NCBI RefSeq assembly: GCF_002204745.1
Contig: NZ_NIRR01000001.1
Location: 310,001-374,000 of the forward strand
Source: Hymenobacter amundsenii
Lineage (GTDB): Bacteria > Bacteroidota > Bacteroidia > Cytophagales > Hymenobacteraceae
DNA length: 64,000 nt
Direction: 5' to 3'
The position numbers and the translations under genes are program-made. This document shows positions 17,157-24,770 of the stretch, piece after piece (position 1 is the first letter of the stretch; every line of letters begins with the position of its first letter). Under the pieces are notes generated by a model. That model was not told the origin of the DNA. It saw only the letters and a program-made list of their open reading frames with translations, and did not search any database.

Positions 17157-17606
17157 ATGTTTTGTTTGCAATCCTCCGCACGCTTCGGGACTAGCGTTGT
17201 GCTCCTAAGCCTGGCGCTCACACTGCCTGCCTGTAACTCGGGCGGCAACGCTCAGCCCCAGATTCCGCTGGCCGCCGTGAGTGAAGTCCTGTTCCTGACC
17301 GACCAGCAGAACAGCGCCCTGCGCTTCGATAACGGAGCCGTGTACCTGCGGGGCAAGCCGGGAGTACGGGGCATTATCGTGATACGCCAGAACGCCAGTT
17401 CCTACCTAGCCTTCGACCGCAACTGCTCCTACCAGTCCCAGGACACCTGCGCCCGGGTCTTTATCGAGCCGTTTGTTCGCATCTACGACCCCTGCTGCCA
17501 GTCACAGTTTAGCTTCCAGGGCCAGCCCCAGGGTGGTCCGGCCACGTTGCCACTGCGGCGGTACACCACGGCCCTCTCCGGCAATACTCTGACAATCACG
17601 AATTAA
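17157..17606 (+). CDS. Lipoprotein with a Rieske-like domain
   Basis: A 149-aa protein with a lipoprotein signal peptide: basic start, hydrophobic core and lipobox LPAC with the modified Cys at about residue 26. The rest has the beta-rich pattern of Rieske proteins, but the usual C-x-H and C-x-x-H ligand pairs appear as FDRNCSYQSQDTC and YDPCCQSQF: cysteines are kept and the histidines are gone. A classical [2Fe-2S] Rieske cluster is therefore unlikely; the cysteines may form disulfides. This cysteine-only variant is known to me from other Bacteroidota lipoproteins without an assigned role. It is monocistronic. Confidence 0.65.
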   Translation: MFCLQSSARFGTSVVLLSLALTLPACNSGGNAQPQIPLAAVSEVLFLTDQQNSALRFDNGAVYLRGKPGVRGIIVIRQNASSYLAFDRNCSYQSQDTCARVFIEPFVRIYDPCCQSQFSFQGQPQGGPATLPLRRYTTALSGNTLTITN

Positions 17607-17701
17607 AAAACAGTCTGTCTTTTTTTTGAAACCCGCATTTGGTGCTTCGCGAACTTTGTTCTAATATTGCACCAGCAACGGCAAAAAATGCCGCCATAAC
17701 C

Positions 17702-17775
17702 GCTTCCTTAGCTCAGTCGGTTAGAGCATCTGACTGTTAATCAGAGGGTCCCTGGTTCGAGCCCAGGAGGGAGCG
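17702..17775 (+). tRNA. tRNA-Asn (GTT), integration target
   Basis: Full cloverleaf: acceptor GCTTCCT with AGGGAGC, anticodon loop CTGTTAA (GTT), T-arm CCTGG-TTCGAGC-CCAGG, discriminator G. The last 12 bases are the attachment core of the element that follows. The gene is intact after integration because the element supplies the 3' end. A TAATATTG box at 17662-17669 resembles a -7 element. Confidence 0.95.
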
Positions 17776-17776
17776 C
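17764..17776 (+). other. attL: core CAGGAGGGAGCGC
   Basis: The 13-bp sequence covers the 3' end of tRNA-Asn and recurs exactly at 47403-47415. The bases on each side differ at the two sites, which sets the core length. Confidence 0.8.
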
Positions 17777-17782
17777 TACAAC

Positions 17783-17816
17783 CAGAACGCCCGTCGAATA
17801 TCGACGGGCGTTCTGC
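17783..17816 (+). terminator. Element-borne terminator behind tRNA-Asn
   Basis: AGAACGCCCGTCGA and TCGACGGGCGTTCT form a perfect 14-bp stem. It replaces the host terminator that integration moved to 47424-47453. Confidence 0.85.
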
Positions 17817-17883
17817 GTTTCTAGCCCGTGGTGGCACATTTGGGTTTGGTACTCCGGTGTAGTCCGGTTAACTTTCGGTATGA

Positions 17884-17916
17884 ACCGGGACATAGACCGG
17901 GACACAAACCGGGACA
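17884..17916 (+). repeat. Left integrase arm-site array, 3 x ACCGGGACA
   Basis: Three copies at 17884, 17896 and 17908 with an exact 12-bp period, 108 bp from the att core and just before the integrase gene. The same nonamer occurs twice with the same period near attR, so they are probable integrase arm-binding sites. Confidence 0.65.
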
Positions 17917-17928
17917 TAACCTGCGCCG

Positions 17929-19296
17929 ATGATACGCCCTACCGCATTCAAGAAGACTATTAGTGTCAAGTTTTACCTGCGGCAGACGGCCAAAAACCGG
18001 AACGGCTGCTGCCCGGTTCGGCTCACGGCTCGCTGGCATGGGGAGGAGCTGCAGGTTGATACGGGTGTAATTGTGCTGCCCGAGCGGCCGGGAAAGACTG
18101 GCGGGAAGATGGAATGCCTGTGGGATGTTGTAAGCCAGCAGGCATTGAGTGGGCGTGACCTGACGGACAAGGAAGTGGATGCAGGTGTGCAGTCGCACCC
18201 GGACTCAGCCGTTAATATCAATGCCCGGCTAGAGAAGATGAAGGTTGATGTGAAGGATGCTTTTACCCGGCTTTACAGCAAGGCACCTGATATGAAGGTG
18301 AGCAAAGCGGCACTGGTGGCTGAGTTGTTTCCCCCATTGGATGCGCCTGCGGCGGTGGCGGCGGTTAAGGAGGGGCGAACTTTCCGGGAGGTTCTGGAAG
18401 AGTGGAAAGCGGAAAACCGCAACTTGGCGAAAGACTCCCTGCGCAAGTATGACCAGCTGGCAACAATGATGGAAAGCTGGCGACCGGAACTGCGGCCGGG
18501 GCAGGTGACGCAGAAGGTAGCCAAGGAGTACCAGCAACACCTGCTGGACCTGCAGAAGTCGGATGCGACCATCAAGGTGCATTTCGGGGGCATCCGCAAG
18601 TGCCTGGAGCAACTGGGGCAACCGGCGGATATGGCGTGGCTGCAGTACTCGGCCAAGAACGCGCCACAACTGGACTTGGAAGTTGAAGAAGTGCGCAAGC
18701 TGATTCGGTGGCGGCCGACTTCCGAGCACCTGGCTGAGGAGCGAGACCGGTGGCTGTTTCAACTCTTCAGCGGGCGGCGGTACGAGGACCTGGAGAAGTT
18801 CGACAAGCGCGAGCGAATCACGCTGACGCTACCCGATGGCAGCAAGGTGCCCGCGCTGCTCCACGCGCAAGGAAAAACGGGCAATGACGCGGCGGTACCA
18901 CTGCCGCCCATTGCGCTGAAAATAGGTGAGCGGTGGGGCTGGCAGTTTCCGGCCCGCAACTGGCAGCAGCGCGGGGACTGGATTAAGGAAATAGCCCAAG
19001 AGGCTGGCCTGACGCGGGAGTGGGACGACCGTTTGATTACGGGCGGCAAGGTGGTACATAATTGGCGGCCCATCTGGCAGGTCATCAGCACGCACACGGC
19101 GCGGCACACAGCCGGTACGTTACTCAAGCAAGTGAGCAATGGGAACAAGGCGCTGGCGAAGCTGGTGCTGGGGCATGCAGACGAGGATGTGACCGACCGG
19201 TATGCAAAAGACAAAGCGCGTCTCTTGGCGCCAGCGGTGCTCGAGGCGTGGCGCGCGGTACTGGGCGAGTGCTACGACGGGGAGCCGGTGCGGTAA
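17929..19296 (+). CDS. int: Tyrosine recombinase (integrase)
   Basis: A 455-aa integrase. N-terminal residues 8-55 form the arm-DNA-binding domain typical of Bacteroidota integrases (KKTISVKFYLRQ...), then a SAM-like core-binding domain (about 150-245) and the catalytic domain (about 250-435) with R283 or R284 in FSGRRYEDL, K316, H389-x-x-R392 in HTARH, H416 in LGHAD and the nucleophile Y425 in DRYAKDK. It catalyses integration and excision at the tRNA-Asn core. The start ATG lies 13 bp after the last ACCGGGACA repeat, so arm binding could also repress its promoter. No excisionase is adjacent; candidates are the HTH proteins at 45093 and 45462. Confidence 0.93.
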   Translation: MIRPTAFKKTISVKFYLRQTAKNRNGCCPVRLTARWHGEELQVDTGVIVLPERPGKTGGKMECLWDVVSQQALSGRDLTDKEVDAGVQSHPDSAVNINARLEKMKVDVKDAFTRLYSKAPDMKVSKAALVAELFPPLDAPAAVAAVKEGRTFREVLEEWKAENRNLAKDSLRKYDQLATMMESWRPELRPGQVTQKVAKEYQQHLLDLQKSDATIKVHFGGIRKCLEQLGQPADMAWLQYSAKNAPQLDLEVEEVRKLIRWRPTSEHLAEERDRWLFQLFSGRRYEDLEKFDKRERITLTLPDGSKVPALLHAQGKTGNDAAVPLPPIALKIGERWGWQFPARNWQQRGDWIKEIAQEAGLTREWDDRLITGGKVVHNWRPIWQVISTHTARHTAGTLLKQVSNGNKALAKLVLGHADEDVTDRYAKDKARLLAPAVLEAWRAVLGECYDGEPVR

Positions 19297-19315
19297 GCGG
19301 CATCGTGCATGTACA

Positions 19316-19654
19316 CTACTGGCCGCCACGCTGTTTTTTAGTTTTAGGTTTGGGCTCCGGCAATTCTTCCACCGTCAGACGGGCTAGATTTGCCAGCCAC
19401 TCCCGGTCCTCCAGCTGCTCTTCAACCAGAAAACAAGGCTTTGCGCCTGGATAAGGCGCGGCCTCAGTTACTTCCGGCAAGAAAGCCCGCCCCGCTGCAG
19501 TAGGCTTTACGTATAGTTTGTTGTCACAAACCAGGGCAAAGGGCTTAGCGTCCCAATACAGGGTGTACTCCCCAAACATTTTCCTGGCGGTAACGTGACC
19601 GGAGCTGTTAAACTGCTCAACGACAAATTCGGCAAATTGTGGGGTAGAGGCCAT
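19316..19654 (-). CDS. TfoX/Sxy N-terminal-domain protein
   Basis: A 112-aa protein with the TfoX N-terminal domain pattern: FAEFVVEQFNSSGHVTARKMFGEYTLYWDAKPFALVCDNKLYVKP, here seen as the ARKMFGEY and LYVKPT motifs. The family includes the competence regulator Sxy/TfoX but most small members have no assigned function. The C-terminus is a basic K/P-rich tail (PKPKTKKQRGG). It is convergent with the integrase and is likely cargo. Confidence 0.8.
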   Translation of the reverse strand: MASTPQFAEFVVEQFNSSGHVTARKMFGEYTLYWDAKPFALVCDNKLYVKPTAAGRAFLPEVTEAAPYPGAKPCFLVEEQLEDREWLANLARLTVEELPEPKPKTKKQRGGQ

Positions 19655-19815
19655 TGCACATGGGACGTGATTGAAGTGTTACCAAGTCTATTTGGTTTGA
19701 GCTTAGTCTGTCGGTCAGCGGTTAGCTGAACTGTGAATTGTTCGTAAGCTCGCTAGGCTTTCAGCTAATGTACGGCGTGAGCGTAAGGTGCCTCCAGACT
19801 GCCTCCGTCCTGCCT

Positions 19816-20010
19816 TCATCCTCGGTTCAACGCGGCGGCTACTTCGGCTTCCGGCAGGCGGGTGTAGTCGCAGAACTCGGCGACGGAAACGTAGGCGCGG
19901 GCGGGCTTGCGCAGTTTGGTGCGGATGCGCTGGAGGAGGCGCTTGCCGGCGTCGTAGCCGGTGCCGGTGAGCTGGGCAACGTCCTTGGGATAGAGGCAAA
20001 CCTGGGGCAT
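19816..20010 (-). CDS. Small conserved HTH-like protein, 64 aa
   Basis: Starts at ATG 20010. The pattern YPKDVAQLTGTGYDAGKRLLQ followed by RAYVSVAEFCDYTRL is the layout of small winged-helix/HTH-like proteins common in Bacteroidota mobile elements, with a DNA-binding-type first half and a short second half naming a conserved EFC motif. Function is unknown; a role in element regulation is inferred from size and context only. Confidence 0.55.
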   Translation of the reverse strand: MPQVCLYPKDVAQLTGTGYDAGKRLLQRIRTKLRKPARAYVSVAEFCDYTRLPEAEVAAALNRG

Positions 20011-20080
20011 CTTGGGGCGTGTTGGGGCAAGTGGGATGGACGAATATACAACGGCTAAAACCCGTCTGTAGGTTCGTGCT

Positions 20081-20200
20081 ATGAATCATAAAGCACTGTA
20101 TTTCAGCGGGTGGTTGCTGTCGGTTGCGGCTGGTTTCGGGATGAGCTATGTCCGGCGCCGGGCGTTGATGGGAGCGGTGCGGCCACGACGCCACTCGTGA
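20081..20200 (+). CDS. Possible 39-aa leader or membrane mini-ORF before the nuclease
   Basis: ATG at 20081 opens MNHKALYFSGWLLSVAAG, a basic start with a hydrophobic segment, and the frame ends at a TGA whose bases overlap the GTG that could start the nuclease (GTGA). It could be a separate membrane peptide translated together with the nuclease, or the nuclease signal sequence now out of frame. Evidence is only sequence layout. Confidence 0.3.
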   Translation: MNHKALYFSGWLLSVAAGFGMSYVRRRALMGAVRPRRHS

Positions 20201-20664
20201 CCGAAACCGGGCGGGTGGTGCGGGTCGTGGATGGTGACACTTACGACGTGCTGGCTGGGGGCATAACCCACCGCGTGCGGCTGCTGGGCGTGGATGCGCC
20301 GGAGCGGGACCAACCCTTTGGGAAGCAGGCGGCGGACTCGGTGGCGCGGCTGCTGCAGCCTGCGCAGCTGGTCTTGCTGACGCGGCACGGTGTGGACCTG
20401 TATGGGCGGGAATTGGGTGCGGTGCGGCTGCTGGTGGCGGGTAAGCCGGCGCTGGCGCTGGATTCGCTGCTGGTGGTGAGGGGGTGGGCGTGGGCCTGGG
20501 ACCCGAAGCATAAGGTGGCAGGCCGGGCAGCACAACAGGCTTCAGCACTGGAAAAGCGGCGGGGGCTGTGGAAGTGCGGGGCGGTGGGCGTGCTCACGCC
20601 GCAGCAGTGGCGGCGATTCAACTACAAAAACAAGCGGCGTTACGGGGTGGGCTGCACCCGGTAG
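20197..20664 (+). CDS. Staphylococcal-nuclease-like (SNase/thermonuclease) protein
   Basis: A 155-aa protein if started at GTG 20197; GTG 20110 is an in-frame alternative giving 184 aa. The SNase active-site pattern is complete: DGDT (Ca-binding Asp), HRVRLLGVDAPE with the Arg, Asp and Glu equivalents of R35, D40 and E43, and DLYGRELG with the second Arg. Such enzymes cut DNA and RNA non-specifically. The C-terminus YKNKRRYGVGC is basic. An out-of-frame hydrophobic mini-ORF precedes it, so whether it is secreted is open. Possible roles are host DNA breakdown or counter-defence; neither is shown. Confidence 0.8.
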   Translation: MTETGRVVRVVDGDTYDVLAGGITHRVRLLGVDAPERDQPFGKQAADSVARLLQPAQLVLLTRHGVDLYGRELGAVRLLVAGKPALALDSLLVVRGWAWAWDPKHKVAGRAAQQASALEKRRGLWKCGAVGVLTPQQWRRFNYKNKRRYGVGCTR

Positions 20665-20732
20665 CAAGGCCGCACAAGCACAAGCAGCCAAGACAGAATC
20701 TAATTTCTTACTTCTAACAACGACTTTTTACT

Positions 20733-21479
20733 ATGGCACGTCAGACAGGTATTTTGGGCATTCAGGGCACCGTAGGGGGCCTGGTGTTCAGCAAAAACGG
20801 AAACATTTCACAGAAGCCGCAAGGCGACAAAGCGGCTTTTGCCAGCGCTCCGAGCCGGGCGCGTACCCGCGAAAACGCGGCTGAGTTTGGCTTGGCCGCT
20901 AAGTATAGCAAGGTGCTGCGCGACTCGTTACGCGTGGCCATTGCCTCGGCCAGCGACAGCCAGCTGGCCTCGCGTCTCACGAAAGTGATGCGCGAAGTCA
21001 TTGGGCTCGACGACACGAATGACCGAGGGCTGCGGGTGTTCGACGCCAGCAACTCGGCGCCGCTGCTCGGCTTCAACTTCAACATTGGCGCCGGCATTGG
21101 GCAGACCATGTACTTCCCTTACGAGGTGACGGGCGCGGGTGCTGATGTAACCATGAGCATCCCGGCCCTGAACCCGGCCAGCGACGTTGCGACTCCGCAG
21201 GGTGCCACCCACTTCGAGGTGGTATTTGCGGCTTCTTCGCTGGACATGGAGGCGCTGACTTTCACGAACGGCGTAGTGGCGGCTCCGCTGGGCATCTTGC
21301 CCATCAACAGCGCCGCTTTGTTGAACCAGTCGGTGGTGGCCACGTTCCCGGCGGCTCCGGCCGATGCAAACCTGGTGGTGGGCGTGGTGGGCATCAACTT
21401 CTACCAGCAGATTAACGGCAAGTTCTACGCCCTCAATAACAACAGCACTAACCCGCTGGCGATTGAGTACGTGGCTTAA
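20733..21479 (+). CDS. Conserved Bacteroidota protein of unknown function, 248 aa
   Basis: I do not know a named domain for it, but the N-terminus MARQTGILGIQGTVGGLVF and the following SRARTRENAAEFGLAAK are features of a family I recall from many Bacteroidota genomes as hypothetical proteins. Residues ~55-100 are helical; from about 125 on it is beta-rich (EVTGAGADVTMSIPALN, LVVGVVGINFYQQINGKFYAL). No signal peptide. The element lacks recognisable structural genes, so a virion-like or scaffold role for this beta-rich protein is possible but unsupported. It is followed by 21554-21955 on the same strand with 74 bp between. Confidence 0.6.
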   Translation: MARQTGILGIQGTVGGLVFSKNGNISQKPQGDKAAFASAPSRARTRENAAEFGLAAKYSKVLRDSLRVAIASASDSQLASRLTKVMREVIGLDDTNDRGLRVFDASNSAPLLGFNFNIGAGIGQTMYFPYEVTGAGADVTMSIPALNPASDVATPQGATHFEVVFAASSLDMEALTFTNGVVAAPLGILPINSAALLNQSVVATFPAAPADANLVVGVVGINFYQQINGKFYALNNNSTNPLAIEYVA

Positions 21480-21553
21480 TACTAGCCTTGGTAGGTGACG
21501 GCTGGCCAGTAACGGCCGGCCGTTTTTTCTTTCAACATTTACTACTCAATGTC

Positions 21554-21955
21554 ATGGCACTTACGGCCTATCAAACCCAATTCAAGCGGCGCATGAAGCG
21601 CGCTATTAAGCTTCGCGCCAAAGCCGACCAAAAGGCCCGGCGCTATACCCAACTGCTGGCCGATGCCATTGGCGCGGCTGAGGACGCGGCCACGCAGATG
21701 AATGCGCTGAACCAGCTCTACAACGTGGACGTGAGCACCTATACGCTGCTTACGCAGGCGCTGCACGCTAACAGCGGGCAAGAGGTGCTGGTGGACCACC
21801 TGGCACAGAGCACGCCCGGCGAGGAGTTGGTCATCTTCAACCAGGTGCCGGACGGCAACGGCGGGCAGGAGCTGCCAGCTAACTCGCTGTTTGGAGAAGT
21901 GGCAACGGGCACGCCGATTCTATCGCCTCCGCAAGTTGACTTACTGCAGGCGTAA
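21554..21955 (+). CDS. Small hypothetical protein, partner of 20733-21479
   Basis: A 133-aa protein from ATG 21554 (MALTAYQTQFKRRMKRAIKLR). Residues 8-50 form a strongly basic helix (KRRMKRAIKLRAKADQKARR) that could bind nucleic acid; the middle (60-85) is helical and the end is acidic/polar without a known motif. It is the second gene of an apparent two-gene unit and is followed by a strong terminator. Function unknown. Confidence 0.55.
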   Translation: MALTAYQTQFKRRMKRAIKLRAKADQKARRYTQLLADAIGAAEDAATQMNALNQLYNVDVSTYTLLTQALHANSGQEVLVDHLAQSTPGEELVIFNQVPDGNGGQELPANSLFGEVATGTPILSPPQVDLLQA

Positions 21956-21975
21956 TAGTAAACTGCTCTAAATTG

Positions 21976-22012
21976 AAAAGTCCCGTTTGCAATGCGCAAA
22001 CGGGGCTTTTTT
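21976..22012. terminator. Bidirectional terminator
   Basis: AAAGTCCCGTTTGC and GCAAACGGGGCTTTTTT form a hairpin between the convergent genes ending at 21955 and 22029. Confidence 0.85.
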
Positions 22013-22028
22013 AATGAGGAAGAAACGG

Positions 22029-22349
22029 CTAGCTCAGCTCTTGGACGCGGGCCTCGGGGGCTTCGCGCATGACAACTTGGATTCCCTGGTCGCGGGCCTG
22101 GGCGGTGGTGTACTTCTCGCTGCGGCCGATGATTTCGCCGTTGGTAGCTACGTGGTTGAAGCCGTACTGGCCGGCGGTGAAATATGACTCGAAGCGCTGG
22201 GGCTGGCAGTTGGCTTTGACGCTCTGGATGCCGTTTTCGCAGCTGGCTTTGCTGGTGTAGCCTTCGCCTGACTGGACAATTTCGCCGTTGTCGGCACGCA
22301 GGTGGTACCAGTATTGGCCGCTGGTGCGGGAAATCTGAAAATTTGCCAT
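22029..22349 (-). CDS. YegP-family protein (DUF1508), two repeats
   Basis: A 106-aa protein made of two DUF1508 repeats: residues 1-48 (FQISRTSGQYWYHLRADNG and SGEGYTSKASCENGIQSVK) and 52-98 (FESYFTAGQYGFNHVATNG and RSEKYTTAQARDQGIQVV). Each repeat is a short beta-beta-beta-alpha unit. The family is widespread with no firm biochemical role. It is the last gene of the leftward operon that starts near 25479. Confidence 0.88.
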   Translation of the reverse strand: MANFQISRTSGQYWYHLRADNGEIVQSGEGYTSKASCENGIQSVKANCQPQRFESYFTAGQYGFNHVATNGEIIGRSEKYTTAQARDQGIQVVMREAPEARVQELS

Positions 22350-22376
22350 GGTAAGGAGATTAAGTGAAAAGTGAAT

Positions 22377-23072
22377 TTAGGCAGCTTGCGCCCGCGGCCG
22401 GGACGGTATTGGGAGCGTGGCGGCAGCTGGCATACGGTGAACTAGCCGGGCATGATGCCGGAGTAGCGTGTTGTACTTCTTGCGGCCCTGTTCGAGGAGG
22501 CAGGGCATGGTGGTTAGCTCAACGCGCCACACGGCGTGCGGCGCCTTCTTCTGCACGCCGATGATGAGGAAGCGTGTGGCACCGAGCACGTCGAGGTAGA
22601 GGGATGCTTGGCGGTCGTAATCGTACTGCTCAACGGTGGCCAGGAAGTGAGAGTAGGTGGGGCAGCTGGTGGTTTTGAAGTCTACCAGCGTAGTGCGGCG
22701 GCCGGCGGGGCTGATGACCAGAAGGTCGGGGCGGATTTTGACTTGGACGCCGGTGGCCGTGTGCGTGGCTGTGTGGGTGAGCTCGGCGGTGCCGCGGTGG
22801 AGGAGGTCGCGGCAGTAGCGTTGGCGGCGCACTTGGCGGGCTAGCTGCTCGAGTAGATTCCACTGGCACTTCTCATCGGTGCGGACGTAGGTGTGGGGCT
22901 CAAGCGTGGCGGTGTGGAAGTGCGAGCCGAAGGCCAGGGCCATGGGGTTGGGCTGGCGCAGCTGGCCCAATAGCTTGGCTTTGAGATTGGAGAGGTCGGT
23001 GTTGGAGACCTGGGGCAGGGCGCGGTGCTGCAGCTGCGTGAGGCCTGGGTAGGTGGTGAGGTTGTGGAACAT
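22377..23072 (-). CDS. PD-(D/E)XK nuclease, RecB/Cas4/YqaJ-like
   Basis: A 231-aa protein. The nuclease core is seen at about residues 110-165: VKIRPDLLVI with the metal-binding Asp, LVDFKTT with the D-x-K pair, and YDYDRQASLYLDVL with the Q-x-x-x-Y motif of the RecB-type family. Phage members are 5'-3' exonucleases that prepare single strands for recombination. It sits downstream of a 235-aa protein of unknown fold (23144-23851) that could be the single-strand-annealing or binding partner. The C-terminus is basic. Confidence 0.75.
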   Translation of the reverse strand: MFHNLTTYPGLTQLQHRALPQVSNTDLSNLKAKLLGQLRQPNPMALAFGSHFHTATLEPHTYVRTDEKCQWNLLEQLARQVRRQRYCRDLLHRGTAELTHTATHTATGVQVKIRPDLLVISPAGRRTTLVDFKTTSCPTYSHFLATVEQYDYDRQASLYLDVLGATRFLIIGVQKKAPHAVWRVELTTMPCLLEQGRKKYNTLLRHHARLVHRMPAAATLPIPSRPRAQAA

Positions 23073-23143
23073 GAGCTTATGGCTAAGTTAGAGTTAGACT
23101 AAATGGCCGCCCGGCCTGGGTTGGACGGGCGGCCGATTGGGTA

Positions 23144-23851
23144 TTAGGCAGCCTGTGGTAGTGCCAGTGGCTCAGCGGCGGCTGGGCTAGTGGGGTCGTC
23201 CTGGGTGGGGACGGTGTAGCCGTGCTGGATGCGTATGTCGGCCGCTCCGGTGTAGGTTTCGGCGCGCCAGATGGGGAAGTCGCGGGCGAAGTCGCGGCGG
23301 GCGGCTACCTCGGCCGCGTCGGCGGCTTCGTAGCTGAACTGGGCGATGTAGTAGGTGGCCGTCTTGCCGTCCTTGGTCGTCTGCTTCTTCTCGGCGGTGA
23401 CTTTTACCGTCACGTCGGCTAGGGTGAGGTCGTCGTAGAACAGCGGCTCGATGAGGCGGTAGAGGTTTTCCACACTGTAGCCGTGGAAGAGTACCGCGCA
23501 AACTGCGCCCTTGTCGTCGGCGAAAAACAGCTCGGCCCACAGCTTGCGGCCCATGTTCAGAATGTCATCTTGGAATACGCGCCAGGCCAGCGGAATGAAG
23601 GAAAGCGAATTGCCGAGGGGCACGGTGCCATTGATGTTGAACTGGCCGGCCTTGGCATCAAACCGCACCTGGCGCGGGTGGCCGGGCAAATAGCGGAAGC
23701 GGTTTGACCAGGTTTCTTCGCCGGTGCTCTCATCTACTCCAGCGACGAGGTAGGCCGGGCGCGAGCTGACGGTGAGGGTAGCGGCCGACTCGGTTACTGC
23801 GGCAGCGGGAGTTGCCTTGGCGGCGGTTTTGGAGGTGGTGGCAGTTGCCAT
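23144..23851 (-). CDS. Phage-type hypothetical protein beside the nuclease
   Basis: A 235-aa protein I cannot assign. A low-complexity Ala/Thr N-terminus (1-30) precedes a compact domain with YLPGHPRQVRFDAKAGQFNING, SLSFIPLAWRVFQDDIL and VCAVLFHGYSVENLYRL; the alternating strands and aromatics would fit an OB-like or annealing protein, but this is a guess from position. The C-terminus is Pro/Ala-rich. The gene is conserved in orientation with the nuclease 71 bp downstream. Confidence 0.55.
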   Translation of the reverse strand: MATATTSKTAAKATPAAAVTESAATLTVSSRPAYLVAGVDESTGEETWSNRFRYLPGHPRQVRFDAKAGQFNINGTVPLGNSLSFIPLAWRVFQDDILNMGRKLWAELFFADDKGAVCAVLFHGYSVENLYRLIEPLFYDDLTLADVTVKVTAEKKQTTKDGKTATYYIAQFSYEAADAAEVAARRDFARDFPIWRAETYTGAADIRIQHGYTVPTQDDPTSPAAAEPLALPQAA

Positions 23852-23918
23852 AATGGGAAGGGGTTGGGAATGAAAAAAGTGGGGCCTGTTGGCGGCCGGC
23901 CCCTACGCCGTTGGGGTG

Positions 23919-24074
23919 TTAGTTGGCCGCCGTGACGGGCGACGTCAGCACGTAGTATTTGCGGAATAGCGCCTTCGCTTTGGTGAGGTTGGCGGCCCGC
24001 TCCGTTAGGAGCACGGCGACTTTGGAGTGGCTTTCCTTTTCGTAGCCGTAGGCTTGGAATAGCTTGCTTTTCAT
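23919..24074 (-). CDS. Small basic protein, 51 aa
   Basis: ATG at 24074 opens a frame MKSKLFQAYGYEKESHSKVA to the stop at 23919. It is helical and basic (FRKYY near the end), and lies in the leftward operon between the 235-aa protein and the DUF3846 gene, with gaps of about 55-70 bp like its neighbours. Function unknown. Confidence 0.55.
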   Translation of the reverse strand: MKSKLFQAYGYEKESHSKVAVLLTERAANLTKAKALFRKYYVLTSPVTAAN

Positions 24075-24129
24075 GGGGAATTGAGGGAAAGTGGGGCCAG
24101 CCTTAGCCGTCCCCTGATGGGTTTTGGGT

Positions 24130-24456
24130 TTAGCGGAATTGTTTGTCGTGGCAGAGGATGGCGCGGCCCACGATGCAGTCGACGCCTCGGGCGGCCGGCT
24201 GGTGCTGGTGCCAGACGTGGGTGGCCAGTAGGTTGAGGTAGGCCGGGTTGCGGAACTTGCCCTCGTCGTCGATTATCAAAATCAACTCCTCGGTGACGCG
24301 CACCACATCGACGGTTTGGCAATCGAGCAGCTGGTACAATTCGGCCAGCTTGAAGCTGCGGCCGTTGGCTGGACTGACCGGCTGCGGCTGGGCGCTGGCT
24401 GGGTCGAGCAAATACCCCGGAGGGGTTCCCTGGTAGGTAGTAGCTGTTTTGGACAT
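24130..24456 (-). CDS. DUF3846-like protein
   Basis: A 108-aa protein. The pattern LAELYQLLDCQTVDVVRV, LILIIDDEGKFRNPAYLNLLA and CIVGRAIL is that of DUF3846 proteins found in phages and mobile elements, whose role is not established. It lies in the leftward early operon. Confidence 0.7.
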   Translation of the reverse strand: MSKTATTYQGTPPGYLLDPASAQPQPVSPANGRSFKLAELYQLLDCQTVDVVRVTEELILIIDDEGKFRNPAYLNLLATHVWHQHQPAARGVDCIVGRAILCHDKQFR

Positions 24457-24512
24457 GATGGGGCGGGTTTAATGGGGCCGCCTGGCTTGGCGGCCCCTGG
24501 TGAAAGGTTGGG

Positions 24513-24722
24513 CTAGTAGCCTTCGACCTCGAAAATCATTTGCTCGTATTCGCCGTCATCCCATCCCTCTTGCTCGTGGTAGTAGAGAGCTTGGCGCTCC
24601 CATTCGGCCTGCTGCTCGTAGAAAGCGGCCTGGGCTTCATCGGCGGCCATTTCGTCGCCGCTGAGGCCGTTTAGCTCGGCCTCGGTTGGTTGGCTGACGC
24701 CGTCCTTCGGGTCGTATTGCAT
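24513..24722 (-). CDS. Small acidic protein, 69 aa
   Basis: Very acidic (many Asp/Glu, few basic residues), with a likely helix EMAADEAQAAFYEQQAEWERQ, shown here in part. The net charge and size are like DNA-mimic or inhibitor proteins of phages, but no family is recognised. Same operon as its neighbours. Confidence 0.5.
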   Translation of the reverse strand: MQYDPKDGVSQPTEAELNGLSGDEMAADEAQAAFYEQQAEWERQALYYHEQEGWDDGEYEQMIFEVEGY

Positions 24723-24770
24723 TGCTGATTGGGCTTGGTGGCCCGCGCCTTAGCAGCGCGGGCCGAGTGG

